Positions 34,816-49,569 of a DNA stretch of 64,000 nucleotides are shown in pieces (the first letter of the stretch is position 1; the number at the start of each line of letters is the position of its first letter). The stretch comes from Turnera subulata (taxonomy: Eukaryota > Streptophyta > Magnoliopsida > Malpighiales > Passifloraceae). Below the pieces are notes generated by a model. That model made no database searches. It was not told the origin of the DNA and saw only the letters and a program-made list of their open reading frames with translations. The stretch covers positions 1 through 64,000 of the forward strand of contig JAKUCV010002779.1 of the NCBI GenBank assembly GCA_028386065.3, written 5' to 3'. The translations under genes were made by a program, and so were the position numbers.

Positions 34816-37800
34816 AAATTTCTCATAATTATTGGTTCTTGCAATTAGTGTGTGATTGCAGTGGTTTTAGTGCCAAATTAATTTGAGATTTTGAAACTGC
34901 AGACAGTTGCCTGGTGCTTATGCCAGTTTTGACTCTTTTAATTTAAGTCTTCACTCATGCTGCCATTCACAATTATGCTCACGTTTATGGTTATGCCAAA
35001 GGTTGCAACCTGTTCACACAATGAATTCTCATTGACAAGAAACAGATTCTACAGAATCTATATATTTAGTGTTGCATCTCAACTCTCTTAATAGCCTCTA
35101 CATTGCATTCCCTCGTAGCTTTAACGATACAAAAATGACAACATAGGAGGTTGGACTCTTGATTTTCCTTAAGATTGATAATGTTGTCAGGTCTTCTTAA
35201 TCTGGACTCTTAATATCATCATTGAGGAATTATAATTAGTAAAGATTGATAATGTTGTCAGGTCTTCTTAATCTGGACTCTTAATATCATCATTGAGGAA
35301 TTATAATTAGTCTTGTGTACACCAGTAGCTAAGTTGGGGTTGCCCGTTGTCCTTTTCCAGTAAATGGGAACGATAGCAATCCGGCTTAGAAGTGATGGCC
35401 ACACAGCTAAAACGTGATTTTCTTGCCCAGGATTTAGGCCGAGGTTTTCTATGGTAACTGTGGGTTACTTCATCTACTCCATCTGTCTCCCTTTTTTAAC
35501 CCCTTCCCTCCGAATCTAAACATGAAGGTTTATATTTACTATTTGAAGTTTCCTTTAATGTCTTCGTGTTCTTAAATTGACTGAAATTTGACTAAGATTT
35601 GTGTGCTTTTTCCACCTGTTTTGAAACTTACAAACCAATTTTTACTTGGAGTTCAACTATGATGTGGAGTTTTCAAAATATCATCAGACTACTGATAATA
35701 TTTGGAGTTGTTTTATTCCACTTGACTTTCTTAATATGGGCTTGACAAAGTTATTGGTGGTGGTAGTATATTTCATTACTGTACATTCTGACAGGAAAGA
35801 TGCTAGATTGGTGAGACAGGTCATTTGTTTATGTATATCAACATTTGGGAAGATGAAAGAAACCGTCCCTTGGGAGATGCTAGTCCCTCTCCTAAAATAA
35901 TATCGCGAAATCAGAATTCATCTAAATGCTAAGTAAAATCTTGATGCTGCGGCGGTGTGTGAGGCAAGTTTAACACTATTTGAACTGTGAACAATCCCTC
36001 CCTTTTATTATATCTCACACCATGACCCTCATTGACAGGACTTCAAACATGTTGGAAATTTGGGGTACCTGAGATAACCCCTATGCATATTCCTTCTGTA
36101 TTTGTGCTTCTTCTGATGTTTCTGGTGCTTTCTGTTGTTTGTTTTCCGCTCTTTTTCTTCAAAAGCCATTAAGTGTTCGCAAGATATTTGCCATCTCCAG
36201 ATCATTTGAAACAATGCTTCGCAGTTCCTTGCAACTTTTGTTTTGGTTGGTGAAGGCCCCTCCCTTCCTGTATAGAACTGTGTAGAAGTCTGCTGCATAA
36301 GTTCGTTATTACCCGTTACGGTATTTTTATTTTTGCAAATCTGGTCCTGATGTGTTGGGTGCATTTGACTGTAAACTGGGAACTATACAACCTGTAAAAC
36401 TAACATAGGTCTTTGAGCATACCAAAAGAACTGACTGATAATTTTGAGAGTCAATATTGGTAATTTTGGATGTGTTGGCCTGATATTTTCCCCAAGTACA
36501 AGGATGTAATTGCATTTTGCGTGTTAATTCTAAATCAGGTTTGCTGGTTTTTTATGACATTTTACCTGATATATTCATCTCATTTTTGCTGGTTTCCTTG
36601 TTTGTGTAAATTGGAGATTCAGAGCATGGTTGCATTCCGGTTCCTATTTTACAGATTATTGGGTAAACCAAGCGTATAATGCTTATTCCTAACTCCATCC
36701 GTTGTGGAAAAGTCACATCTGGTGCAAGATTGATAGACTAATATTTTCAACTGTGCTTCCCTATTTGATGTCTTTTGAGATCTCTATTACCATGTCGGCT
36801 TTGTATTTTAAAAACATCTCATAAGTTTAAAGGCTAGGAGAAACATATATTACGATATTTCAATGGAGGCTTCAGTCTTAGCGCTTCACATCAGCCCACT
36901 ATCTTGTGACCTTTGCAGCTAGTTGGTTGCTTCTGAATGTGCGATGGTTTTATCATTGCTTTTTTAATTCTACCCTATAAAGTCAGCGGTGATGTGGTTG
37001 GACTGTTGATTGGAAGTGAAAAGGATCTTTTGCTACCAAGATTTATTTGGGGAAAGAATAAAGTGTGATAGGTAAGGGATCAGGGGAGTCGTTGTCAAAT
37101 TGTCATTTGTTACATTACATGTGAGGACTACTATGGATGATGTATATTCAGTATTCCCATTTGCAGTGTGGATTTTATTTGAAAACGACAAGAGAATCTG
37201 TACTGTCGTCTTTTGGCCAAACTTTTACAATGTTGGCGGGCATGACTGGATAGCTAAAGGACGGAGACTGCTTTTGTCATGCGAGGAATTAAATATGTGG
37301 CGGCATACCTGTGAGTGAAAGAGCAACAAAAGAATTCTTAAAGATACATTTCATCCATTGGTTAGATTTGAAACCTAGGATGAGTTGGCGGGAAGATCTT
37401 TGCTTCGGACTATGAAGGCCATTTTTTCCTTTTCTTTCACTCTGTCGTTTCTTATGATTTCAACCAAACTGAAGACCAAAGCCCGTGGTCTTAAATCAGT
37501 TAGCTTTAGTTTTGTACGATGAAATTGGTGGCTCTTCAAACAGAGTATCCCGACAAGGGGTAGAGAAAGAATTTGCCTTGCATCTATCACCAGATGTGGT
37601 TGCCCAACAATCCCCGATGTTATTTCTCAGAAAAAAAACACAATCCCAATGATGTGTTATTCTCGTATGTAAACACAAAAGATTTCCTTTGAGGCACGTT
37701 TCAATAAGATTTTAAGAGAGAGTAAATGAAAATTTTGAGCTGCCGTACCAAGTGCGTGCGAGTATTAAAATAAAGGTACCCAAATTGCCTGGTTAATGGC

Positions 37801-40079
37801 TGTAAAAGGGCAAGTTTTTTTTTTTTGTTTTAAACAAATGCCAAGCTCAGTTGTAATTTTTGCATGCATGGAGGATAATGAGAAAAGCAAGAACACACAT
37901 CCGCGTGTGTGATGAATCTCTCAGGTTGAGCAGTGAAAGTTTATTTTTTTAGCTGCACGAGGTAATGTGCAGCATGTGTCAAGTTGTGTCTCCTACTCTG
38001 TCTACTCTGACTTTGGCTTAATGGCTTTGGCCTTTCAGGGAAAACTTTACCTCAGCTATCTAATAGTACTACCTTTCCTTTTGTTTCTCTCCCTTCTCTG
38101 CACGGGAGCCTCTTGGGCAGTTGGGCGACCGCAAGACAAAGCTTGGTTTCACCTCACCAAAAAGTTAAGTTTCTGACAATGACACGCAGAAACACGAAGT
38201 CAGTCAGTCTCTGCCAAATCATTAGAATGGAATAACATGTCAGGGGTATATATATTTCCAAGAGAATCATAGATTTGTTCACTGGTCTTACTCTCGTGAA
38301 TCTGGTCCACCTTACACCTCAAGGTAGTTACTTACTACTACTGTCTGTCTCCATCTGTGTCCAGTATTCCTCAACTTTTGCTAATTTGGCAAAGTAACAA
38401 CGTTTTTTTCTGCGATAACTTTGATGCATGTCTGAAGAACGTCACTTTGTCATCAGTGCACACATTTTCTTCCAAATCTTTTTCACGGCCCACAATAACT
38501 TCCCTAACAAGACATAAATCAGGACTTTTTACGAGGCCAAGGGGATGTGGATGTTTCTTTTTAAGGGAGAAAAATGTTGATGAAAATTTTTCATTAATTT
38601 TTCTCCCCTGAGTGCAAATAATCAAATCCAATTTGCTTAACAAAACCCGGGAAGTTGTAGATTCATAAATTTTATTTATGTGACTACAAAGAGAAATAAT
38701 ATTCAAGGCGAATCAAACCTGGCAACTACCAAGTTTAACTCGCGGATAAACTTGTTATCGATGGACCTAGGAAAAACATAAGTTGGTAACTGCCTAAGTC
38801 CGACGATGTTTTGCTGAAACATTTATGCTGTCATCTTCTGCACCAAGTATAAAAACGAAGCGATAAATAGTTGTATAATTATTACGCAATAACTAAATTT
38901 ATTTTCCATACTATTTAATTGCGCGTGGAGAGATATCGCCAATGTTTTTTTTTTTTAATTTTAATATACTCACTACACGCTTCTGTTTTTTATACACGTC
39001 TCAAGAGTTTCAAATTTTAAACCCTGGATAAGCAAACTATTATCTATTTTTGGTACATAGCAAACTATTATCTATTAACAAGACTGATAGAGAGAAAGAG
39101 AAAAAAAAAAACTTAAGTTTTCTCGAATGTGCATGGAATATAAGGTAGTTTCTTTATATCCAGTAAAGAATATACTTTTCACATTAATAAAATATATATT
39201 CTAAAAGAACTAAAATGGAACTAGTGGTTTTTTTTTTTTTGAGAATTAGATGGAACTAGTAATGTTAATATTTGAGAATAAAAATAAGAGCAATGGTAGA
39301 TATTTAAGTATTATCAGTAATGATAATTTCTATCAAGAAAAAACTATTATTAGTGGTAAACCTTATCGTGAATTTGTCTTAATAATAGTCACGATTATAA
39401 ATGTACTGGGTAGATATATTGAGTTGGCGTGTTTATCTATTACCTAAATTATAGGTAAAATACATGGATATGTCCATTCCTAGATCCACGAAATATATAT
39501 TGATGTCTATCCATTCCGGATTAGGTTCCTATGCCGTTGTAAATTATAGACTAAATTATAATTATAGTAAAATTACACATTCCCTAAATTATAGGTTCTA
39601 AATTAAGAAAATAATTTTTTTGAAAAAAAAAACTTTGAGTGGGAAGATGAAAAAGAAAAGGAGTATGTTGTTCAAATAAAAGTTTGATTCACTACATAAA
39701 ATTTTCTAAGCGAATGTGTTATACAAAATGGTTGTACGAGGACTAAACAAAATTTGTCTAACAACTTTTCACATTCACTCAAGAAAAAGGAAAAAAAAAA
39801 AAAGTAAGAAGAGAAGACTATATATATTCATTCCACCAATGATTGGTGAGATTTTGAAAATATGACAAAAGCTTTATTTTTTTTGGAGGGCTTAGTGAAA
39901 AGAAAAAAAGGTGTAGTTAGAGGAGGGAGGATAGTAGTTTTTTATGGACTAATTGAAGCTTTACCTTGGACCCAAACATGGAAGGAGGTAGGGTGTGGCC
40001 GTATTAGTTACAGATTATTACAAAACAAAAAACAATGGAAAACCAAAATGCTACATCTGGTGTGAATGGGCTCCCAATT
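34816..40079. other. Gene-poor spacer, 5.3 kb
   Basis: No ORF with recognisable similarity on either strand. It contains a perfect 70-bp tandem duplication (35171-35312) and AT-rich stretches (38880-39800). Sequence just below 40080 should hold the promoter of the gene starting there. Confidence 0.5.
35171..35312. repeat. Recent tandem duplication, 71-bp period
   Basis: Units 35171-35241 and 35242-35312 are identical over the first 70 bases and differ only in the last. The unit includes GATTGATAATGTTGTCAGG. The lack of mutations implies a recent event or an assembly artefact. Confidence 0.9.
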
Positions 40080-41492
40080 CACACTGTTTCGATAACTTTA
40101 TTTCTCCCTTTCTCTCTCTTCATCTCCCTCTCCTCTCCCTCTCTTCCTCTGCGAGCGCTACCACTTCCCTTTTATCCCATCTCCTGATTCGAAACCCTAA
40201 ATTATCCCCGAGTTTCGACCCCGACAAGAAGGCGTCAAGGCCAGGAACAGTGAGTGCAAACCCTAATTTCTTTGTCCTCTTTTGTTCACTTCTCCGTGCA
40301 GCAATTGCAGTTAAACACACGAATCTACGCTAGGGTTTTTGGGCTTTTTTTGTTTTTTTTTTTCTAAAAGAAAACGGGAAGCAGCTTTGTGGTCGGGGTT
40401 TGTGCTGCTACAAAGGGGTTTTTTATTGATCTCTGTTGAATTCGGTAATAAATGCGAGATTTTGGGCAACTTTGGAAGTTCGGGGGTCTTGTCTTGTTGC
40501 TGGATAAAAGAAGCACCAAATCTCGGTGTCCTTAATTGAGACAGCGCCTGCAGTTTCAAGTGGAATTGAGTTTCGTTTGGTGAAGCCCTCTATCAAGTTT
40601 TGATCTTTTTTTTTTCCCTAAAATCCCAAAATGCTATATCTTAGGCAACTAACTTAAGTAGTGTGAAGATGGTTCAGGTGCTATTTTGCATTTATGCTTG
40701 TTAAGATGTATCCTCTAGGTTCTGGAGTCTGCATTTGTATACAATCTGACCTTGCTCTTGGGCATCATTTTTAAATTTGCTGTAAAATGCCGCTGGGGTG
40801 ATAACGGAACAGTTAGGATGTTTTGTTTACCTGCTTATTGAAAGGCGGAGCTTCGATAGCTTTAAGACTAGTGTCAGTCATACTATATTCTTGCTGGTTG
40901 TCAATTGGGCAGTTAAACTACAGGAGAATTTTGTTTAGAGGAACTCTTTTAGTACCTAGGAATCACTTTTACCTATTCTTGCATCAATCTCCTTGATTCT
41001 CAAGTCCAGGGCCCTTCTCCCATCTTCGATTGGATGAAAAAAGGTTTAATTGTGATGTATAGGATGTCGAGCTACCTTGAAGAACTACGCCCTTAGCTGA
41101 CCATAATGTAGCATGGAATCTGGATTACCATACTTGTCATATTTTCTGGTTTACATGTTCAGATGCATGCTTCAATCTAAAATGGAAGAGAGGCCTGTTA
41201 ACCATCCAATGATTGGCAGCTAGATTTCTATACATTTGTATGTGCATATATCATACTCTTGAATTACTCTGGTTTCTAGATGGTGGTTTTTTCTCTTCTT
41301 GTGACTTTGTATTCCTAATAAGACATATTTTCACTTGGCTGATATTTTGCATGGGTATTCTCCTTGTCTTTTCCTGATCAATCTGCAAGTAACTGTGTTT
41401 ATTTTTCATTTTGGATAATGAAAAATGTTCCTTTTAGGTAGCAGGTTCTGTTCTCAAGATTAGCTGCTGAAGATATTTATTGTGGATCATCT
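40080..41492 (+). other. 5' UTR of the large Gln/Ser-rich gene, with a long leader intron
   Basis: A pyrimidine-rich leader (about 40090-40249) ends at a donor AACA|GTGAGT (40249/40250). A leader intron of about 1.19 kb ends at TTTTAG|GTAGC (41437/41438), and a second leader exon runs to the ATG at 41493. The pseudogene at 33.2 kb keeps the same first-exon/donor layout, which supports the model. Confidence 0.6.
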
Positions 41493-44400
41493 ATGCCTGG
41501 CAACGAAGTTGGAGATAGGATCCATAATTTCTTCGGCCAGGAGAGCTTGATCCAGGGCCAGCACCAGCACCAGCACCAGGCGCAGGTCATTGATGGCAAC
41601 TGGCATGGGGTAATTAACAATCCATGGGCTGCCAATCAGAGACAGATTGGCACTTCATTTATTTCTAACTTAAAGAGTCCCAGTGTGCAGCAAGCAGGTA
41701 TTGGCTTTTGGTAGTTAATTTGTAATATCTGAATCATTTCTGGTAGATTTGTTCTTGAGGTGGGATAACTTTTGCTCCCCATTTTATTTTAATCAAAACT
41801 ATGGATGACATTGTTTGATCCTTGGTATTTTTGGAGGACCATTCATTTTCATATTCTGTTTATTTTGGTAATAGCTGATTATGAGAGAGGACATGGGAGT
41901 CAATCATCCGGGATGCATCAAGCTGTGAACTTGCCACCATTGAATTTGAGGCCTGACCTTGCCAGAAGTCAACCGCAAGGCCAACAACCCACTTTGAATG
42001 GCTATATGCAAGGGCATCAAGTTTTCCAATCGAGGTTGAATGAAGCAATTTCGGGAGTAGATGCTGAATCTGATCAACGCCATACAACATCAAAAGGCTT
42101 TACAGGTTTTGAATCAGAGCGTGGGAATGGTGCTGAGCTTCACAATAAAAATTTTGGAAGGATGGATTTTTCCGAATCGCAAGTTAATTTTGACCTTTTA
42201 AGAGGTCAGCAACTCACCAGCCAGAATCCGGGTATGCTGCATTCTTTAGCTAGGCAGCAGTCAGGTATTAGTGACATGCAATTCCTGCAGCAGCAATTGA
42301 TGCTTAAGCAAATGCAAGAAATGCAGAGGCAGCAACAACTTCAGAAGCAACAAGTCCAGCAACAAGAAGCCAGGCAACTAAGTTCTGTTACTCAAGTTTC
42401 CAATTTCGTCAAGCAGGCTGGTGGGGCTCACTCATCATCTCTGATTAATGGGATTCCTGTCAGTGATGCATCTAACTACTCATGGCAGCCTGAACTGGTG
42501 GCAGCTAGCACAAACTGGACACAGCGTGGTTTATCTCCTGTGATGCAAGGATCTTTTAGGGGAAATGTGTTTTCCCCTGAGCCAGGCCAGGTTCCGCACT
42601 TGCTCACAATGGCCCCTCAGCATGTCGATCAATCTCTCTATGGCGTCCCTGTTTCTGGAGCACGGGCTAGTTCGAGTGAGTATTCTCCTATCCAAATGGA
42701 TAAGCTACAGCAAATGTCAGGGAACAGTAATTCCTTTCAGGGTAATCAGTATACTGCATTTCAAAACCAAGTTAATCTGCAGGGAGGAAGTTTGGTTTCT
42801 AGACAGGGTGATCAGGGACGAAATATTACTGGTGCTAGTGATGCTCGGGCATTACACAGTGGATTTGATTTGGAAAGCTTGCAGCATGTGAATGCACAGC
42901 AACGCAATGAACCTGCACACGAATTTCATGATAGGCATGAGCTGGCTGGTCCTTTGGGAGCTTCACAGGAGAAAACAGCATTGGAGGTTGGCCCTTCACA
43001 GAATGTCGCCACGTTAGATCCAACAGAAGAAAAGATTTTGTTTGGTTCAGATGATAATTTATGGGATGCTTTTGGTAAGGGTGCCAACATCAGTTCCGGA
43101 GGTTTCAATGTTCTGGAAGGTACAGATGTTTTTGGTGCATTTCCTTCCATTCAAAGTGGGAGTTGGAGTGCTCTTATGCAGTCTGCTGTGGCAGAGACTT
43201 CCAGTAGTGATATGGGGGTACAAGAGGAGTGGACTGGTTTGACTATTAGCAACAGTGAACGCCCACGTGTAACTCAGCAGATGCTGTCAGGCAATGAAAG
43301 TGGCAAACAGCAGCCAACATGGGCTAGTAACAGCTTGCAGAGTGAATCTAATTTGAAGTCTCGTGGAAGTATGAATTTTAATAATGTCCTAGAAGTTCAG
43401 CAATCAACTGGTAAAAAGTCTCATGAACAGAGTGAAATGCCTCAGACTGGTACTCGTAAATTCAGTCAGCAGTTTCAAGGGGATGGAAACAGATTTCTGG
43501 ACAGCAGCATTCAGAGAAAGGAAGTTCCTGAAGGAAGTGACATTGATAGAAAAATTCCTTATTTTTCTGATGCTGAAGCAAATGTGAAGAACAATTCTGG
43601 TCCTTTGACAAATCAACAGAACTCATCATTATTATATAATGATGACCAACCGGGCAGCAAATCAGATGGCTGGAACTTTTTTCATTCGGTCTTGCCCAGT
43701 TCGAGTACTACCTTGAAAAATCAGGGGACTGAGAACGCTTTTGATGGTTCCAATAGTTCTAAAAAGAATAGTTCTATTAGGAGAGCTGATTCTTTTTCTC
43801 CTTCTGTTGTTGATCTGGGGCATGCAAAATCTAACCCACAGGTTAACCAGAATGATCATAATCTGAATAATGTTGCTGCATTGCAAGATTCAAACTCTAT
43901 TAGGGGCAACCTGGAAAGCAGTGAACATTTGCCAATTAGTAGCAATATTGATATCTGGAAACATGTTAACACAACTGCAAATGCCAAAAGAAATGAGATT
44001 ACAGGAGCATTCCTACCTGAATCGAACAAGATGCGTCAGAATTTTGACACTGCAGGAATTAATAGTTTGAGCAATGGGACAGTTGAAACTCATGAAATAC
44101 GGAACTCAAGTGTAAAAGAAACCTCAACTGATGTCTTTCGCAATGCATCACACCAGGCATCCAGTGTTGGTTTGAGGGAAAATGCTTGGTCAGATGCAAA
44201 AGAGTCTAGTGTATCTTCAGGCAGCAAACAGAAGTCCTCCAACAATATTGCTTGGAAACCTTCTGGGATTCGTAAATTTCAGTATCACCCTATGGGTAAT
44301 GTGGATTTGGATTCGGAACCTTCTCACGATGCTAAACAAGTCGCTCGATCACTATCTACAATGCAGCAGGTATCTCAAGGGCTAAAAGGGCATGATCTGA

Positions 44401-47400
44401 GGTTTACTGGGCCATCAAAAAATTCTTTGGATATTGAAAAGGTATTGTTGGCCCTTTCTATATGAGTTTCTATGGCATTTCGTCTTTCCCTTTTATGTTG
44501 GACATAGGACAGAAGCGGTGATTAAACTATATAATTTTGTTTTCTCCCAGGGTCGCTTGACTGGTTTTCAAGGAGAAACAAAAGGCTCGGATGAGATACC
44601 TTCAAGAAGCATGCTTGAAGGTAATGCACCCAGCACGCCTGCTGCCTCTGATGGAGCTGCTGGTAATTATGCACCAAATAAGGCCACAGCATCGAGGTAG
44701 TTAAATGTTTGTGATTGGTATATGTTCTTTTGCTTGGTTTGTGAATAGAATGGGTTTATAGCACTTAATATTTCTAGTAGTTTGCCATCATGAGTTTTTG
44801 TTTCTGCTAAAATGATGCCAGCTCTTGTGACAAATTTGATTAACTTATTTTTGAGCGTTTGGTGTATTAAAGAATGCTCATAAATGCTTTTGATGTTATT
44901 GCTTGCACAAATATTTGTATGTTTTATTCATTTCAAATTATTGCAGTCAAAATATGCTTCAGCTGCTTCATAAGGTGGACAGGTCAGTGGGCCAGGGGAA
45001 TTCACCACGCTTTGGCTCTACCAATGATCATTCATCAGAGATGCTTGAAGCTGAAACTTCTGATGGATCCGTTCACCTTCAGCAAAATCAGTCTTCTGCT
45101 TCTCGAGGTTTTGGTTTGCAGCTTACTCCCCCATCTCAACAACTGGCTGCAGACCACTCCTTTTTGAATCAGAAGCCAACACAGACAACTAATGTGCTCA
45201 GTTCATCTCATCTGACTTCTACTACAGGAGAAAAAGGTCATGCCTGGTTAGCTCCCACATCCTCTCTTCAGTCCTCACCCTTTTCCCATGAAATGTCTCA
45301 AGGACATTCAAGGAACAACAGTTCTAGTGTGGGACAAACAGGCAAGAGTGTGCAGGGAAATCTTTCTGCTGCTTTTCCCTCCAGCTTTCCCTATTCAAGA
45401 AACCTTTCAAATCAGCATGTTGCTGATACAGGTATACAGGCAAAAGCCAGTCAATCTGCCAATGCATCTTTTGATGGGTTTGCCTCCCATTTGAGGCAGA
45501 TGAATGAGGGTCTGCATAGAGCTCAGACTAATCAATCACTGCCTGATGCTGCCAGAAATAGGTTACATAGTGACAATGCTTCCTCTGTTGGGATGTCTCA
45601 AAATTACTCAAAAGGTCCTGCTCAACAATTCCCTGTGTTAGAAGCTGCACCAGCTCAGCCTTTTACTGCTTCTGGTATAGCACAGGAGGATGCTTCGAAA
45701 CTATCCCGTATCGTAGGGACCGGCATTTCATCTCAGCAACATTCTTTTGGTTCTCAGCCTTTTAAAGCTCTATCCAACATGTTTCGGACCAATCTTCCAC
45801 CCAATAACAATTCAGAAACAACTTCCAGACCACAGAAAGTAGAGGATCAACATGCACAGAGTGGAGGCAGTGGTGCATCAGAGTCTGGTGCATGTTCTGA
45901 AAATTCATATGGTTTTGTTGGGAAAGATCAGCTGGCAAAAGGAGACTCATTGCAGCCTGTTTCTGCTGAGAAGGCTTTCTCTGAGATGACAAAGAGTACT
46001 GCACATGGGAAAGAATCTGTTTCAGGTCATTTTTCTGGCGGTTCTCTTTCAAATCTTCCCAGCACAGAGAAAGATATTGAAGCTTTTGGCCGATCTTTGA
46101 GATCCAATAACATTTTGCATCAAAATTATTCCTTGTCGCATCAAGTGCAGGGAATGAAAAATACAGAGCTTGATCCAACTAGTAGAAGTTTAAAGAGACT
46201 GAGGGGTCCTGACAGTGCTTTAGATGCTCAGGCTGCAGCTACTCAGGGAGGACAAGAGTTGTATGAGCAAAATATTATGGTCAGAGATTTGTCAACAAAT
46301 CGGACTTCAATCCCCTCTGGGGATTCTAAGATGCTAAGCTTTTCAGCGCCTGATGTTCAGGAAACTAATGCACCTTTGCATGACTCAGTTGGATCTGGTC
46401 AGAGTGATACTCAGAGTCTTACTGGTAACAGTACTGCTATTTCTGCTAGAGGTCAGCATCCTCAGATCAGCCCCCAGATGGCCCCATCCTGGTTTGATCA
46501 GTATGGAACCTTTAAAAATGGACAGATATTGCCAGCATTTGAAGCCCGCCAAAGTGCCACAATTAAGACACCCGAACTGCCCTTACCATTTGGAAAATCT
46601 TCTGATAAAATGCATGTTCAACGTTCAATTCAGCATGGGAATCTAGTTTCTGCTGATGGTTTCCAAAATATTTCAACTTCAACTCCCACATCCCTAGCAA
46701 GTGAGAATGTCCCTCGGCCTCAGTTAGCAGGTCCTGATGCTTCTAATGTGAATTTGGTGGCAGCGAGAATGAAGAAGCGCAAAAGTGCCATGTCTGATCT
46801 CGTGCCGTTGCACAAGGAACTGATGCAGGGTCCTCAAAAGCCACAAAATATGAGGTGATGTACTCTTTTCAGCTATATATGGCTTCGAGTTTCTCACTAT
46901 ATCAATCTGCAAAATCTGTTTTCTTGCTAGTCATTAGGATCATACCTTGTGTTTTCCAATCTCACACATTAAAGTTTATGGTTTGCAGCACTGCTGAAGT
47001 TGACTGGGCACGAGCCACAAATCGATTGACTGAGAAGGTATGCTTACTGCTAAAGCAGTTCCTCTGTTCTATCTTCAATTATTCCTGTCCCTCACTTGGT
47101 TTACTGGCATGTGTCTGACTCTTTTATGCCTTCGCTTATGACAGGTCGAAAATGAAGCTGAAATGGTAGATGATGGACCACCGGTCTTTAGGTCAAAGAG
47201 AAGGCTAATATGTAGCACACAACTTATGCAGTTATTGCTTCGGCCTCCTGCAGCTTCAGTTCTCTCTGATGATGCTATTAGACATTATGAGACCGCTGCA
47301 TACTTTGTTGCTAGATCAACGCTTGGTGATACATGTAACAAAGCCTCTGGTGCAGGAAGTGGTGTTTCTGTACCTTCAAGCACCGGAAACCTGTAAGAAT

Positions 47401-48205
47401 TGCTCTACTATCTAAATCCGTTAACATGTTATTTAGGGGCCAATATGTGGTGTGACATAGTGTAATCGAAGCACCTTTTAAAGGTGCAGGTGCAAGTCTT
47501 GAGTGATGCTTGCTTTCTGAAAATTCTGTAGAGCCCTGCTGTTTGATTTCTTCTCATGGCTGTTCTTACTGGCACACATTTTACTGTTATCAAGTGTTAT
47601 AGTTTTTAGTTGGAAAATGTTATCTTGTGACGCGTGACGTCTTATTTTCCATATTCTCTCAGCCACCCTGAAGAGCTCAAGGCATCAGGGAATGTTAGTG
47701 ATCAATACTTCTCAAAAGTTACGGAGGATCTTATCAGTCGAGGAAGGAAGCTGGAAAGCGAGTTATTGAGGTACACCTTTGCATCTTTGTTAGCTTTCTG
47801 CCATGTTTGCATTTTCGAAGAGTTTCAAACAGTGAATTTCTCAAACCTCCAGCTTTTCCTTGCTTGCTACTCTGCTGAAACCATTATATTGGATATCATC
47901 CTTTTCTTATGACAGTTGGTACTTAGCTTCTTTCCCACTTTCATAGCTTATGTGTCTTCTACCGGTGATGCAGACTGGACAACAGGGCATCGGTTTTAGA
48001 TTTGAGATTGGAATGCCAGGATTTGGAGAAGTTTTCTGTTATCAATCGGTTTGCCAGGTTCCATGGCCGGGGCCAAGCTGAGGTAGTTGAGACGTCATCA
48101 TCCTCTGATTCCCCTGCAGCTTCTCAGAAATTTCCACAGAGATATGTTACGGCGCTACCCATGCCCAGGAATCTCCCTGAGAGGGTACAATGTTTTTCAC
48201 TATGA
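41493..48205 (+). CDS. Large Gln/Ser-rich protein, plant 'dentin sialophosphoprotein-like' family
   Basis: Eight coding exons: 41493-41697, 41875-44441, 44551-44696, 44947-46854, 46989-47037, 47145-47392, 47663-47770 and 47974-48205. The sum is 5463 nt, 1820 residues, all joins in frame with GT-AG introns. The N-terminus MPGNEVGDRIHNFFGQ is the signature of a plant-only family (Arabidopsis At5g07940/At5g07970/At5g07980) named after weak Ser/Asp-rich similarity to dentin sialophosphoprotein, not for function. The middle is low-complexity, rich in Gln, Ser and Asn, with a Gln-rich helix-like stretch encoded at 42280-42380. The C-terminal 210 residues are better ordered: AEVDWARATNRLTEKVE, FRSKRRLICSTQLMQLLLRP, a probable helical segment DLISRGRKLESELLRLDNR, and the end RYVTALPMPRNLPERVQCFSL. 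No catalytic motif, membrane helix or signal peptide is visible. The composition and KKRKSAMSD basic patch suggest a nuclear protein, but the role is unknown. Confidence 0.9.
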
Positions 48206-49569
48206 TCATTAATTAATTGAATTTTCTCTCCTCCTAGGCGATAATTATCTCCACATCCCTCGTGCTTCTTAGATCCCTTTTCTTCCGACTTGTATACTTT
48301 CACTTTCTCACCATAGAACCACAGAGATTGGAGTGTAGGAGGTTGAATATTAGATTGCCTCCTTAAAAAATTGGAGGCTGTTAAATCTTTTCATCTAAGC
48401 CATTGATAATATTCTTGAGAAATCTGATCTGGTCTTGTATACTTTCATTAAATGTCCAGAGTGAGAAATGGGGGTTCCCTGTCATTTTTTGGGTAAATGG
48501 GGACAACATATATGCAGTCTGGCCTAGCAATGATGTTGGCACATTAGCTAAATTTTATGTTATTCTTGCTCTCCAAGCTTTGGCCATACTTTCCTATCCA
48601 TGGAATAGAGGTTTTACCCTTTGCCCTATCTTTCTTTCCTTGGTTTTCCGTCTCTTACCAAAGGAAGGTGGTGGGAGTTGTGATTGTTCTATTGGGGGGA
48701 GAGGTTGAGTTTGGCCCAAATACTTGAACTGCCTGCTGCAATAACTTGATGCATAAGATTATCAACGACTTCATTGTTTGTATAAATTGGTTGAACTTTT
48801 TCTCTAGCACTAGGATTTTCTTTTTCTCCCTAGAATGTGAAAGTCCCTGTAATTGTTACAGAAATGTAAAGATGTTGAGAAGGCATAGTCGAAAGTGTTT
48901 ATGACATTTGCTTCCGTGTCTGCTTGGTCCTCTTTCCTTTTTTTCTTCTTGTTCTTTAGAATACGTGAAATTGGGTGCACTGGATAGATGGTTACTGTTC
49001 GGTGTTTTGTCTTTCCATTAACAAGTAAAACAAGACATATTAATTCCACTCGACAACATCAAATTCATTACTGAGAAAGAAGAATGTGCTTTCATTGGTC
49101 CAACTTTTGCGAATCTTTTTTTAATGGAGGAAACAGTGGATGTTAAGAGGTATATTCATCCATTTATCCAAAAAAACAAGTGGTATATTCATCCTATGTT
49201 TACAGCTATTCTGGCAAATGGATACTTCTAGCAATTTAAGCATGGTTGTCAACCGGGGAAAGTAGTCTACTATTATTATGCTAATTGTATGCTAATTATC
49301 AAGCAAAACAGCATTATTATGAAATTGTGCATGCGACAATAGAATTCTCATCTCGTCAGGATTCAGGAATGACATAAGTGAACCATCGAGATCGCTAAGG
49401 ATTTTCTCCCGTATCAGCGGTCAGATTTTCCCGCTTCTCCATTCACATGGCATCACCAAGGAGATATAATAACCAAAAGACGCTGAAAATAATATTTGCT
49501 TAAGCTGGAGTCAAATTACATTGCTAAGCAAATTTCCTAAAAATGCCATAATCCCCCGAGCCTACCCAT
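48206..49569. other. 3' UTR and spacer
   Basis: Downstream of the Gln/Ser-rich gene. No gene or transposon recognised before the KS-like remnant at 49.57 kb. Confidence 0.5.

Noticed and set aside
38371..38706. 111-codon minus-strand frame in the gene-poor region
   Set aside because: No similarity recognised and no gene structure around it.
41493..48205. Taking the name 'dentin sialophosphoprotein' as a function
   Set aside because: The name reflects Ser/Asp-rich composition only. Plants have no dentin and no phosphoprotein role is shown by the sequence.
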